Source: Bradyrhizobium sp. DOA9 (GTDB lineage: Bacteria; Pseudomonadota; Alphaproteobacteria; Rhizobiales; Xanthobacteraceae). From it: 64,000 nt of DNA. Under the pieces are notes generated by a model. The model had not been told where the DNA came from. It ran no database searches and saw nothing but the letters and a program-made list of their open reading frames with translations. The position numbers and the translations under genes are program-made. Within the stretch, counting starts at the first letter, position 1. Each line of letters begins with the position of its first letter. Location: contig NZ_DF820425.1 in assembly GCF_000617845.2 (NCBI RefSeq), positions 5,135,725 through 5,199,724 on the forward strand, in the 5' to 3' direction. Below are positions 19,359 to 27,588 of this stretch, one piece after another.

Positions 19359-19664
19359 TTACGTGAGCTCGTCCAACCATCTCTGAGCCAGTTTCGGCTC
19401 CCCCGGAGTGTTTGAAAGGCGAGTGCCCATCTGCAGGAATCGTGCATGAAGCGCGAAGGGCTCCAAGCCGCACTTGTCACGCAGGCGTTCGATTCTTGAG
19501 CCCAATTCAAGCAGTTCTTCCCTTGCCGGGCTGCGCAAGCCGACCCGTTCATACGAGCCGAAGAGACCCCATTCTCCCTTGGCGCACGCTTGCAAAGCGG
19601 GCAGAAGCAATTCGCCATATGCAGCTTCCAAGGCCGCGAGCTGCCGTTCGTACGAGGCTCTCAT
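19359..19664 (-). CDS. Hypothetical protein (101 aa)
   Basis: A soluble, mostly helical protein beginning MRASYERQLAALEAAYGELL, with the motif GEWGLFGSYE and a Leu-rich second half. No domain is recognised. The start codon overlaps the stop of the upstream 82-aa membrane protein gene as ATGA, so the two are translated as a pair. Confidence 0.6.
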   Translation of the reverse strand: MRASYERQLAALEAAYGELLLPALQACAKGEWGLFGSYERVGLRSPAREELLELGSRIERLRDKCGLEPFALHARFLQMGTRLSNTPGEPKLAQRWLDELT

Positions 19665-19909
19665 CGGCTCGAATAGGTTCTTGGGTCAAAAAATGCGGCG
19701 AGACCGGAGACGACTGCGACAACCGCCAAGAACAGGACCGTGGTAGGATCGATGAGCAAATACACGACTGCCATTATCCCGGCGATGGTCAGAGCTGGTC
19801 CAATGAGCACAGGGTGCGTCTTGAGCCAGTTGATCGCCCCGTGGCGGACCCGAGGGATGTAGGCCGTTGCGGCGAGGAGAGCGACAAGTACAACAAGCCA
19901 TTTTGGCAT
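19661..19909 (-). CDS. Small membrane protein (82 aa)
   Basis: Two or three hydrophobic helices: residues 3-16 (KWLVVLVALLAATA), 34-52 and 58-73. The basic loop RVRHGAINWLK separates the first two. ATG 19909 gives MPKWLVV; longer frames to 20179 are rejected because they cross the divergent gene's region with poor composition. It is coupled to the following 101-aa gene by an ATGA overlap. Function unknown. Confidence 0.6.
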   Translation of the reverse strand: MPKWLVVLVALLAATAYIPRVRHGAINWLKTHPVLIGPALTIAGIMAVVYLLIDPTTVLFLAVVAVVSGLAAFFDPRTYSSR

Positions 19910-20048
19910 GGGATGAAGCGTCTTATTTGCCCTGCACCACGATAGCCAGGCAGGCTTTCGTCCGCATGAAGAATACAGTTCAAATGATAGCGACTGCCCG
20001 GCCTCCGACTCTCTCCCCCATAGTAGGCGCTGCCGAAACGGAGAGAAC

Positions 20049-20219
20049 ATGAACGTGCCCGAAATCATTGGACGAGCCATCGAGATCGGTACACTTGACG
20101 GTAGGATTACCTTCGATGATCTGAACGAGCTTTGTGAGGGGGCGATGCTTGACCCCAAAGACATAGACCGCATTCTCAACGCCCTGAGCGAAGCAGGAAT
20201 TCGGATCGAAGGAGACTGA
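20049..20219 (+). CDS. Stand-alone sigma-70 region 1.1-like microprotein (56 aa)
   Basis: ATG 20049 with GGAGAG 3 nt upstream, TGA at 20217-20219. The whole protein matches the pattern of sigma-70 region 1.1: an N-terminal helix (IIGRAIEIGTLDG), the signature RITFDDLNELC, then DPKDIDRILNALSEAGIRI. In RpoD this acidic domain occupies the RNA polymerase main channel and blocks free sigma from DNA. Here it is the entire protein, with net negative charge and no DNA-binding regions. It may modulate RNA polymerase, or simply reuse the fold. It is divergent from the 82-aa membrane gene. Confidence 0.72.
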   Translation: MNVPEIIGRAIEIGTLDGRITFDDLNELCEGAMLDPKDIDRILNALSEAGIRIEGD

Positions 20220-20480
20220 CGCCCGCAATGGGGTCACAAGCCGGCGATCGCGGCTATCGACCAGGCCGCTTCTGTCGCACGCGGCATAGGCCGGTGCCGT
20301 TCTCGCCGGAGAATCGCGACCTGCCCCCGACCGTATTCACGGGCTGGTTGCGAAAATGAGGATTAATCCATTTGCGCGAAACAACCGCGGCTTGTGAAAC
20401 CCGGGAAAACAGGCTTAGCTAAGGGAACAGCGTCCAAACGGCGGCAAGGACCGACGCATCAGAGTGACCACGGAAACACT

Positions 20481-22304
20481 ATGGCCATCCCCCGTGAACC
20501 CGATGCCAGCCCGAGACCCGACGCGCTTGTAGGGCCGGACGCCGCGCGAGAGGTTGCTGCCGGCCAGCGCAAGCTGGTGGCCGTGCTCGCGGCCGACATT
20601 GTCGGCTACAGCCGATTAATGGAAGCGGACGAGGAAGATACCCACAAGCGGGTCCTCTCGCTCCGCGCGACAATTATCGACCCGACGATCGCAAAGCACA
20701 GGGGGCAAGTGATCAAGAACACCGGAGACGGTTTTCTTGCGGTGTTTGACAGCGCAAATGACGCCTCCCAATGCGCGCTCGCAATTCAGCACGGCGCCAA
20801 TGCGATGTCGGCGGAAGAACCGGAACATCGCTTCATCAGTCTCCGGATGGGAATCAACGTTGCCGACGCGATCTTTGAACGGGAGGATATTTATGGCGAC
20901 GGCGTGAACATCGCGGCCCGGCTTCAGACCTACTCCGAGCCCGGCGGCATCGTGGTCTCGGGCGCTGTCGCGGATCAGATCAGTGAGCAGGCCGGCGTCT
21001 CCGTCGTCGACTTCGGCGAGCTGCATCTTCGGAATCTGTCGCGTCCCGTGAAAGCGTTCGGGCTGCGCATCGAGCGGTCACCGCGTCCGCTGGCGGATAG
21101 TCCGGTCAGGGCGCAGGGACGGCCATCCATCGTCGTTCTGCCATTTCGCAATCTCGCCAGTCAGGATGATGCCTATTTCGCCGAGGGGATCGTCGACGAG
21201 ATCATTCACGCGCTTTCCGCGCTGAAGGAGCTGTTCGTGATATCGCGCGGATCGACGCTGGGTTATGGCAGCGAGATCATCGACGTCCGCGCCATCGGGC
21301 GCGAACTGGGCGTGCGCTATGTGCTCTACGGCAGCGTTCGCCGCTCCGGCGGGCGGCTGCGTATCAATACCGAGCTCAACGACACCGAGTCGGGCAACAT
21401 CATCTACTCCGATCGTCACGAAGGCGAGCTCAGCGAGCTGTTCGCGCTGCAGGAGCAAATCTCGACGCGCGTGGTCACGACGATCGCGCCACATGTTCGC
21501 GAGTGGGAGCGTGCACGGGCCCTGCGCAAGCATCCGCAGAATTTGACCGCCTACGATCTGGTTCTCCAGGCGCTGAGCTATCTGTACCGCATGGACTATG
21601 ACTCGTTCTCGCGGGCGCGCGGCTTGCTGCAGCAGGCCATCACGCATGATCCCAGTTATGCGCCGGCCTATTCATACCTCGCATACTGGTACATGTTCAG
21701 GGTCGGCCAGGGCTGGTCCACCGACGCCGCGGCCGACAGCATGGAGGCGTCGCGCAACGCCGCCAAGGCAATCGAGCGCGATGGCAACGATGCGCTCGCT
21801 CTGGCGATCGACGGTCACGTGCATTCGTTCCTGTTCAAGGATTTCGAGACAGCGACCCGCCTGTTGGACCGCGCGATCACGGTCGGACCCAATTCGGCCA
21901 TGGCATGGACGATGAGCAGTGCGACCTGCGGCTATCTCGGCGAAGGCTCGACCGCCGTCTTGCGCGCCGAACATGGCTTGCGCTTGTCGCCGCTGGATTC
22001 ACACGTGTTCTGGCACGAGCACCTGCTTTCCCAGGCCCACTACATCAACGGCAATTTCGATGAAGCGGCTGCCTGGGGTTGGCGAGCGGCGAAGCATAAT
22101 GAGCGCTTCACCTCGAACTTCCGCATCCTCGCAGCCAGCCTGGTGGCCATCGGAAAGTTTGTAGACGCGCGCCAGATCGCACAACGCCATATGCTGGTTG
22201 ATCCGAATTTCCATTTGCAGGCCTGGGCGGACCGCACGCCGCTCAACGCGGCCACCCGCGACAATCTTCGACAACGACTCAAGGCGGCAGGATTTCCAGA
22301 CTGA
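20481..22304 (+). CDS. Class III adenylate/guanylate cyclase with TolB-like and TPR regions
   Basis: A 607-aa soluble protein. The catalytic domain (about residues 25-195) shows the two metal-binding Asp residues in AADIVGYSRLM and KNTGDGFLAVF, plus YGDGVNIAARL. A middle segment (about 215-345) with VVLPFRNLASQDDAYFAEGI and VRYVLYGSVRRSG matches the TolB-N/FlgO-like region often fused to these cyclases. The rest is TPR-like repeats. It probably makes cAMP in response to a protein partner. ATG 20481 is chosen; an open frame runs back to a GTG at 20394, and neither start has a good ribosome-binding site. Confidence 0.85.
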   Translation: MAIPREPDASPRPDALVGPDAAREVAAGQRKLVAVLAADIVGYSRLMEADEEDTHKRVLSLRATIIDPTIAKHRGQVIKNTGDGFLAVFDSANDASQCALAIQHGANAMSAEEPEHRFISLRMGINVADAIFEREDIYGDGVNIAARLQTYSEPGGIVVSGAVADQISEQAGVSVVDFGELHLRNLSRPVKAFGLRIERSPRPLADSPVRAQGRPSIVVLPFRNLASQDDAYFAEGIVDEIIHALSALKELFVISRGSTLGYGSEIIDVRAIGRELGVRYVLYGSVRRSGGRLRINTELNDTESGNIIYSDRHEGELSELFALQEQISTRVVTTIAPHVREWERARALRKHPQNLTAYDLVLQALSYLYRMDYDSFSRARGLLQQAITHDPSYAPAYSYLAYWYMFRVGQGWSTDAAADSMEASRNAAKAIERDGNDALALAIDGHVHSFLFKDFETATRLLDRAITVGPNSAMAWTMSSATCGYLGEGSTAVLRAEHGLRLSPLDSHVFWHEHLLSQAHYINGNFDEAAAWGWRAAKHNERFTSNFRILAASLVAIGKFVDARQIAQRHMLVDPNFHLQAWADRTPLNAATRDNLRQRLKAAGFPD

Positions 22305-22346
22305 GTTTTTAGCAAGAGATAGGCGGCAAATCATTGGGAGGCTGCG

Positions 22347-23162
22347 ATGGCAGGCAACGCCGGGAATGCAGGAAACGCAGGCAACGCTGGGAATGCTGGA
22401 AACGTCGGCAATGCAGGCTCTGGCGGCGGTTGGATCTTTCCGGATCGCGTAGACCTGCCGTTCATCACGGAAACAGGCGTCAGCACCAACCGCACCACCG
22501 TCACCGAATTCCCGGAGCGCAACTGGACTCCGGACTGGTACGCCTGGCGGCTGCTGGCCGAATTCGCCATTAACGGTGGATGGAGCTCGATCACGGTTAC
22601 CGCCCCCAGTGCAAACACGGGAGCCGAGATCGACACGCTCGTCACAATGGCCAAAGACGAGCGGGCGGATGCGCTTGGCGAGATTTTTGCACAGAACGAC
22701 GAGTTTCTGAGCTACTTCATGGCGCTTCTCAACGTCACGCCAAACTCGCATCCAAACACCTGTCGCGTGATGATGACGGCAAGCCTGATCGCGCTCCAGG
22801 TCGCGATGCATTGGAAAGCCTACTACAAGCGGCCGCGACCGTCGCAAATCTGCCCCGCGCTGTTGCCGCCGATCCAGGTTCCCGGCCACGCGTCCTATCC
22901 CAGCGGGCACGCGACTCAGGCGCATCTGGTGGCGCTCTGCCTGAAGTTGGTCCTCCCGGCGTCGGTGAAGCCGATGGCGGATGATCTCACCGTGCTCGCA
23001 GGTCGGATTGCGCGAAACCGCCAGATCGCCGGTCTCCACTACCAGAGTGACACGGACGCCGGCGTTCGATTGGCCAGTGATCTCTTCGGTATTCTGGACA
23101 ACAAAACGTCCGTGCCAAGTTTCGATGACTTGGTCACAGCTGCCAAGGGGGAGTGGCCATGA
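22347..23162 (+). CDS. PAP2 / vanadium-haloperoxidase-type protein with Gly-Asn-Ala repeats
   Basis: A 271-aa protein. Residues 3-23 are seven G-N-A/V triplets. The C-terminal half carries all three phosphate/vanadate-binding motifs: KAYYKRPRPSQ, YPSGHAT and RIARNRQIAGLHYQSD. No signal peptide precedes the repeats and there are no clear membrane helices, so it resembles soluble vanadium haloperoxidases or acid phosphatases rather than membrane lipid phosphatases. GGGAGG lies about 6 nt before ATG. The stop overlaps the next gene as ATGA, implying co-production. Confidence 0.82.
   Translation: MAGNAGNAGNAGNAGNAGNVGNAGSGGGWIFPDRVDLPFITETGVSTNRTTVTEFPERNWTPDWYAWRLLAEFAINGGWSSITVTAPSANTGAEIDTLVTMAKDERADALGEIFAQNDEFLSYFMALLNVTPNSHPNTCRVMMTASLIALQVAMHWKAYYKRPRPSQICPALLPPIQVPGHASYPSGHATQAHLVALCLKLVLPASVKPMADDLTVLAGRIARNRQIAGLHYQSDTDAGVRLASDLFGILDNKTSVPSFDDLVTAAKGEWP
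22353..22415 (+). repeat. Seven 9-bp coding repeats (Gly-Asn-Ala), with 27-bp period
   Basis: Seven in-frame 9-bp units (GGCAACGCC-like) encode G-N-A six times and G-N-V once. Codon choice repeats every three units (GGC, GGG, GGA for Gly), giving a 27-bp higher-order repeat present about 2.3 times. This suggests expansion by slippage or unequal exchange, so copy number may vary between strains. Confidence 0.8.
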
Positions 23163-24223
23163 GCGCGCGCGCGAGTGGTCTCGAGCTGAGCAAGCTTCCT
23201 ACGCGGGATGAATTGAACGCGAGTCTGGGTCGGCAGATATTGCTGCCACCGCCACCGCCGCCCAAGAACTTCGACGCGCTGACTGCCGATGCGCGGGACC
23301 TCGAATTCTACCGGCTTCCGCCCAAGCCGCCCCCGGGCGCGGGACGCACGGCAGAGGCGTTATGGGCCAAGCTTTTTTCCAAGCCTATCGAAGTCCTGCC
23401 TATGATCTATCCGGGCTCCGCTCCCGACTTTCGTGTCAACCGCGGCCGTTTGGGCGCGGGCTATCCCGGCCGACACGAAACCAGCTTCAATTGGTCGGGC
23501 GCATGTATTGCGGCGACGGAGGGCACCCAGTTCACACAGGTGTGGGGGGCCTGGAAGGTCCCTACGCCAACCGCCCCCTCGCCCGCGCCGGGCGATTATC
23601 GCTGTTCGACCTGGATCGGGATCGATGGTCATCGGCGTTTCGATATTTCGCTGCCGCAGATCGGAACGACGCAAAAGATCGTGGTCGCCAACGACGGCAG
23701 CGTCGGCACGCCGACCGCGGAAGCATGGGTTCAATGGTGGTTTCGCGGTGACCGCGACACCGGTCCGTGGACACTTCCCAACTTTCCAGTGGACCCGGGG
23801 GACCACGTCAGATGTGTTCTGACCGTCATGGCGCCAGACCACGTCCGTTTTTTCATCAAGAATGAATCGAAGGGCGGAAAGTCGCTTTCGGTCGATCTCC
23901 TTGCGCCGACGATTCCGCTTCCCTCCCCGATCGGAATTCCGATCGAATTTCCGGCACGCGGCCGTACGGCGGAGTGGGTCACGGAGCGCCCCACCGTCCT
24001 GCATGCGACCGACCTCTATCGCTTGCCCAATTATGACGTGACGAAGTTCGTGGATTGCTTCGCGCTCGCGGGCACCGGCGGGATCGGCTTTCAGCCTCAA
24101 GATCTGGAGAATGCCAGGCTGATCAAGATGATCGAGGTCCGCGACAATCCGCATCGGACCGCGCCATTGTCGAAACCGGAAAAGCTGGACCAGCAAACCG
24201 TGCAAACCAGGTTCGTGGGCTGA
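23159..24223 (+). CDS. Peptidase G1 (eqolisin)-like protein
   Basis: A 354-aa protein. A Pro-rich N-terminus (LLPPPPPPK near residue 30) is followed by a beta-sandwich typical of G1 glutamic peptidases: NWSGACI, WGAWKVP, STWIGIDG, SLPQIGT and AWVQWWFRG. In fungal members the catalytic pair is Gln (in a Q-T-G strand) and Glu (in a Y-E-W-Y segment). Here the Gln is kept in LPQIGT, but the second position appears as Gln in VQWW, so activity is uncertain. No signal peptide is evident. ATG 23159 overlaps the previous stop as ATGA. Confidence 0.7.
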   Translation: MSARASGLELSKLPTRDELNASLGRQILLPPPPPPKNFDALTADARDLEFYRLPPKPPPGAGRTAEALWAKLFSKPIEVLPMIYPGSAPDFRVNRGRLGAGYPGRHETSFNWSGACIAATEGTQFTQVWGAWKVPTPTAPSPAPGDYRCSTWIGIDGHRRFDISLPQIGTTQKIVVANDGSVGTPTAEAWVQWWFRGDRDTGPWTLPNFPVDPGDHVRCVLTVMAPDHVRFFIKNESKGGKSLSVDLLAPTIPLPSPIGIPIEFPARGRTAEWVTERPTVLHATDLYRLPNYDVTKFVDCFALAGTGGIGFQPQDLENARLIKMIEVRDNPHRTAPLSKPEKLDQQTVQTRFVG

Positions 24224-24229
24224 ACTTTC

Positions 24230-25411
24230 TCAGCTCGTTTGCACGCCCTGGCGCATCGTCGCGAGCACGATGTCGGCGGCGAGCACGCTCGGCGACGTGT
24301 TGCCGGTCGACATGATCCGATCGAGCCGGGCGAAGGCCTCGACCTGCGCGCGGCGGAGCGGCGAATCCGTCAGCAGCGCGGACAGCGCAGGTGCCAGCTT
24401 TTCCGGCGTGCATTCCTCCTGCAAATACTCCGGAATGACATCCTTGCCGATCACGAGATTGGCGAGGATCACCGATGAGACGCGGATCGCGCGGCGCAGG
24501 ATGAAGGCCTCGATGGCGCCGACGCGATAGGCCGTCACCATCGGAATGCCCGACAGCGCGAGCTCGAGCGTCACCGTGCCGGATTTCGCCAGCGCCGCGT
24601 GGGCGATGCGGAAGGCGGCCCGCCTCTCGTTCTCGCCGACCACGATCTCCGGCTTGACCGGCCAGTTTGCGATGCCTTCGCGGATGGTGGCTTCGAGATG
24701 CGGCATGGTCGGCAGCATCAATTCGAACGCACGGCCCTCACCCCTCAAGCGGCCGAGCGTTGCGCCGAACACGTCGAGATGATGCCTGACCTCGCTGCGG
24801 CGGCTGCCGGGCAGCACCAGCAGCACCGGCGGCTCATCGTCTCGGCGCTTCTGCTCCTCCGCGCTCGGCCGCAGCGAGCCCAATTGCTCGATCAGGGGAT
24901 GGCCGACATAGCTGCAGGGCGGCCCGCCCAGCTTGCGGTATTCCTCCGGCTCGAACGGCAGCAGGCCGAGCACGTGGTCGACATAACCGAGCATGGTCCG
25001 CGCCCGTCCCGGCCGCCACGCCCAGAGCTGCGGCGAGACGTAATCGACGATCGGGATCGCCGGACTGCGCGAGCGCACGCGGCGGGCGACGCGGTGGGTG
25101 AAGTCGGGGCTGTCGATGATGACGAGCACGTCGGGCGCGGCCTCGGTCACCGCGTCGGCCGTCTGCCGGATCAGCCGCAGGATCTTCGGCAATTGCTGCA
25201 CCACCGCGGCAAATCCGACGATCGACAGCTCCTCGATCGGAAACAGCGAGTCCAGGCCCTCGCGCGCCATGGTGCGGCCGCCGACGCCGACGAACTGCAC
25301 ACCGCCGCCGCCGAGGCGCTGGCGCAGCACCTTCATCAGGGCGCTGCCGAGCCTGTCGCCGGATTCCTCCGTCGCGATCAGGAATATCTTGCGCTTGGGA
25401 TCGCGCGACAT
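24230..25411 (-). CDS. lpxB: Lipid-A-disaccharide synthase
   Basis: A 393-aa GT19 glycosyltransferase that joins UDP-diacylglucosamine and lipid X at the cytosolic face of the inner membrane. Family features are IFLIATEESGDRLG at the N-terminus (the family norm is AGExSGD), YVSPQLWAWRPGRA, SYVGHPLIEQ and LLVLPGSRRSEV. The ATG overlaps the lpxI stop by one base (TGATG). It is the last gene of the lipid A cluster and converges on the G1-like gene with 6 nt between stops. Confidence 0.96.
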   Translation of the reverse strand: MSRDPKRKIFLIATEESGDRLGSALMKVLRQRLGGGGVQFVGVGGRTMAREGLDSLFPIEELSIVGFAAVVQQLPKILRLIRQTADAVTEAAPDVLVIIDSPDFTHRVARRVRSRSPAIPIVDYVSPQLWAWRPGRARTMLGYVDHVLGLLPFEPEEYRKLGGPPCSYVGHPLIEQLGSLRPSAEEQKRRDDEPPVLLVLPGSRRSEVRHHLDVFGATLGRLRGEGRAFELMLPTMPHLEATIREGIANWPVKPEIVVGENERRAAFRIAHAALAKSGTVTLELALSGIPMVTAYRVGAIEAFILRRAIRVSSVILANLVIGKDVIPEYLQEECTPEKLAPALSALLTDSPLRRAQVEAFARLDRIMSTGNTSPSVLAADIVLATMRQGVQTS

Positions 25412-26280
25412 CACGCGGGCAGGCCGATGATGAAGAGATATTTGGCATCGGCGAGCGCGATCATCGCCTGCGGCTCGGCGGCGATGGTGTTGCCGGCGAT
25501 GACGGCGATGCCGGCAAGGCCGGCGGCCGCGACGCCCTCGATGGTGCGCGGACCGATCGTCGGCAGGTCGAAGCGCAGATCCTGGCCGCTCTTCGGCGCC
25601 TTCACCAGCACGCCGCGTCCCGTGGCGGCGCGGATGCGGCCCTCCTCGCGCAGCCGCGCGACGCGGGCGAGCAGCGCGTCGGTGCCCTCGATGTCCTCGA
25701 CCGCCACGACATGACCGTCGATCACGACCGCAGCCTGGCCGATGTCGAACGGACCAAGCGCGGTCAGCACCGCCCGGCCGCGCGCGATGTCGCTCTTGCT
25801 GGCGTCGCTCGGCCAGGCGCGGCTGATGCAGCCCTCGGGCATCAAGAGATCCGGCGCGACGTCCTTGATGCCGACCATGCGGAAGCCGTCCTGCTCGAGG
25901 ATGCGCCCGACACCCGACAGCAAATGATCGTCGCCGCCGCGGAAAGCGCGGATGACGTTGCCGAGCAGGCGCAGCGTCGTGACGTCGAAGCGGATCTCCG
26001 ACAGCGACGGCCGCACCAACGTGCCGATGAAAATCAGGTCGCGGCAGCCCTCCTCGCGAAACAGCCGCATCGCGCGGCCGAGCTGGCCGACCGATATCCA
26101 GCGATGGCGGAACTTCTCCACCCGTGCCGGATCGCAAGCCCCGCGCAGCGGAAACAGCACCGGCGTGATTCCGTGCGCGGCGAGCGACTCGGCGACCGCG
26201 AACGGCATGGCGCCGCCGCCGGCGACGATGCCGACCGGTGACGAAACCTGCAAAGCCGCCGATGTCGTGCCCTCGGCCAT
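25411..26280 (-). CDS. lpxI: UDP-2,3-diacylglucosamine pyrophosphatase LpxI
   Basis: A 289-aa DUF1009 protein that cleaves UDP-2,3-diacylglucosamine to lipid X, replacing LpxH in alphaproteobacteria. Seen: GIVAGGGAMPFAVAE at the N-terminus, GTLVRPSLSEIRFD, GGDDHLLSGV and a C-terminal GPRTIEGVAAAGLAGIAV. The start MAEGTTSAA at 26280 is chosen over a long upstream frame; it lies 7 nt from lpxA. The gene is placed between lpxA and lpxB as in other rhizobia. Confidence 0.94.
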   Translation of the reverse strand: MAEGTTSAALQVSSPVGIVAGGGAMPFAVAESLAAHGITPVLFPLRGACDPARVEKFRHRWISVGQLGRAMRLFREEGCRDLIFIGTLVRPSLSEIRFDVTTLRLLGNVIRAFRGGDDHLLSGVGRILEQDGFRMVGIKDVAPDLLMPEGCISRAWPSDASKSDIARGRAVLTALGPFDIGQAAVVIDGHVVAVEDIEGTDALLARVARLREEGRIRAATGRGVLVKAPKSGQDLRFDLPTIGPRTIEGVAAAGLAGIAVIAGNTIAAEPQAMIALADAKYLFIIGLPA

Positions 26281-26287
26281 CCCAGCA

Positions 26288-27079
26288 TCACTTCGCGATG
26301 GCGGGAAGACAGAGCGGGCGCTTGCCCTTGCCGATGAAGTCGAGGATCTCGGCGATGGCGGGATCCTCGCCCGCGAGCGGCCGCGCCGCCTCCAGCCGCG
26401 CGGCGAAGGTGCCGGCGCCATGGAAGAGCTTTTGATAGAACGCACGCACGGTGGCGAGCCGCTGCTTGGTGAACTTGCGCCGCTTCATGCCGATCAGATT
26501 GAGGCCTTCGAGCACGGCATATTGGCCGTTGACGAGACCGAACGGAATGATGTCGTCGCGCACGCCGCACACGCCGCCGACCATGACCTGCGCCCCGATG
26601 CGGGTGAACTGGTGCACGGCGGACAGCCCGCCGATGAAGACGAAATCGCCGATCTCGCAATGGCCGCCCAGCGTTGCCGAGGTCGCGAAGATCACGTCGT
26701 TGCCGACATGGCAGTCGTGGCCGACGTGGCTGCAATTCATGAAATAGCCGCGGTCGCCTACCGAGGTGACGCCCCCGCCGGCGACGGTCCCTGCGTTCAT
26801 GGTCACGGATTCGCGGATGGTGCAGCCCGAGCCGATCTTCAGCTGCGTCAGCTCGCCACGATAGCTGAGCGATTGCGGGGGCGTGCCGAGCGAAGCGAAC
26901 GGATAAATGGTGCAGCCGTCGCCGATCGTGGTCTGCGCCGTGACGTGCACATGCCCGATCAGCTTGCAGTTCGCGCCGATCACGACGTTCGGGCCGATGA
27001 TGCAATAGGGTCCGATCTCGGTACCCTCGCCGATCACGGCGCCGTCCGCGATCCGCGCGGTGGGATCAATCTTGCTCAT
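26288..27079 (-). CDS. lpxA: UDP-N-acetylglucosamine acyltransferase
   Basis: First enzyme of lipid A synthesis; it transfers a hydroxyacyl chain from ACP to UDP-GlcNAc. The 263-aa product has a left-handed beta-helix of hexapeptide repeats (IADGAVIGEGTEIGPYCIIG), the catalytic His in NCSHVGHDCHVG and a helical C-terminus. The start MSKIDPTARI at 27079 is chosen as the family start; an in-frame GTG at 27100 is possible. Unlike in most relatives, fabZ is not directly upstream: a plus-strand gene intervenes, so lpxA-lpxI-lpxB probably needs its own promoter in 27080-27255. Confidence 0.95.
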   Translation of the reverse strand: MSKIDPTARIADGAVIGEGTEIGPYCIIGPNVVIGANCKLIGHVHVTAQTTIGDGCTIYPFASLGTPPQSLSYRGELTQLKIGSGCTIRESVTMNAGTVAGGGVTSVGDRGYFMNCSHVGHDCHVGNDVIFATSATLGGHCEIGDFVFIGGLSAVHQFTRIGAQVMVGGVCGVRDDIIPFGLVNGQYAVLEGLNLIGMKRRKFTKQRLATVRAFYQKLFHGAGTFAARLEAARPLAGEDPAIAEILDFIGKGKRPLCLPAIAK

Positions 27080-27255
27080 CAAGCCAATCTTACTCGTCAA
27101 GAAGGTCTGGTTATGTATTGAAGTCGCTCGGTTTTCGGGTGGTTAGCGCGACTATGCCCGATCTGTCCAGTGACGTATCATCTCGGCGTGTTTCAAGTGC
27201 TGGATGAGGCGGCCTTCCCCGCCCATCAACAAGTTCATGCGGAGCTTCAACGATC

Positions 27256-27576
27256 GTGGTCAGGGCCCTGGTCCTTCTGCTGGCACAGCTCGCGAGCACG
27301 CCGATCGTGTCGGAGGCGGTCGAGACCGGCGAAGACCGCCTGGTCGATCTCCGAACCTTCGAATGCCGGGACATCACCCGCAGCACGGTGCTTCAGCGCG
27401 TCTGTTACGATCGCGCGCAGCAGGACCTGATCGTCGCGAGCAACGGCGCCTATCACCGCTATTGCGGCGTGCCGGCGGACACGGTCGAGCGCCTCCTCGG
27501 CGCGCCGTCCATGGGCCAGTTCTTCAACCGAAACATCAGGCGCGAGGCGGCCGGCAGCCGCTACGATTGCACCTGA
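27256..27576 (+). CDS. Exported KTSC-domain-like small protein
   Basis: A 106-aa protein with an N-terminal hydrophobic stretch (VRALVLLLAQLASTPIVSEA) that looks like a signal peptide. A core with three Cys follows, ending in YHRYCGVPADTVERLLGAP and SMGQFFNRNIR, the pattern of the KTSC domain (Y-x-Y-x-x-VP, L-x-A-x-S-x-G-x-(F/Y)F-N). Start GTG 27256 with GGAG 11 nt upstream. It sits on the opposite strand inside the lpx cluster, ending 12 nt from the fabZ stop. Function unknown; it could be an insertion into the operon. Confidence 0.72.
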   Translation: MVRALVLLLAQLASTPIVSEAVETGEDRLVDLRTFECRDITRSTVLQRVCYDRAQQDLIVASNGAYHRYCGVPADTVERLLGAPSMGQFFNRNIRREAAGSRYDCT

Positions 27577-27588
27577 GTCCGGGGCCGC

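Noticed and set aside
22353-22415. Possible CRISPR-like or non-coding tandem repeat
   Set aside because: Units are contiguous 9-mers without spacers and in frame with a convincing protein; treated as coding repeats.
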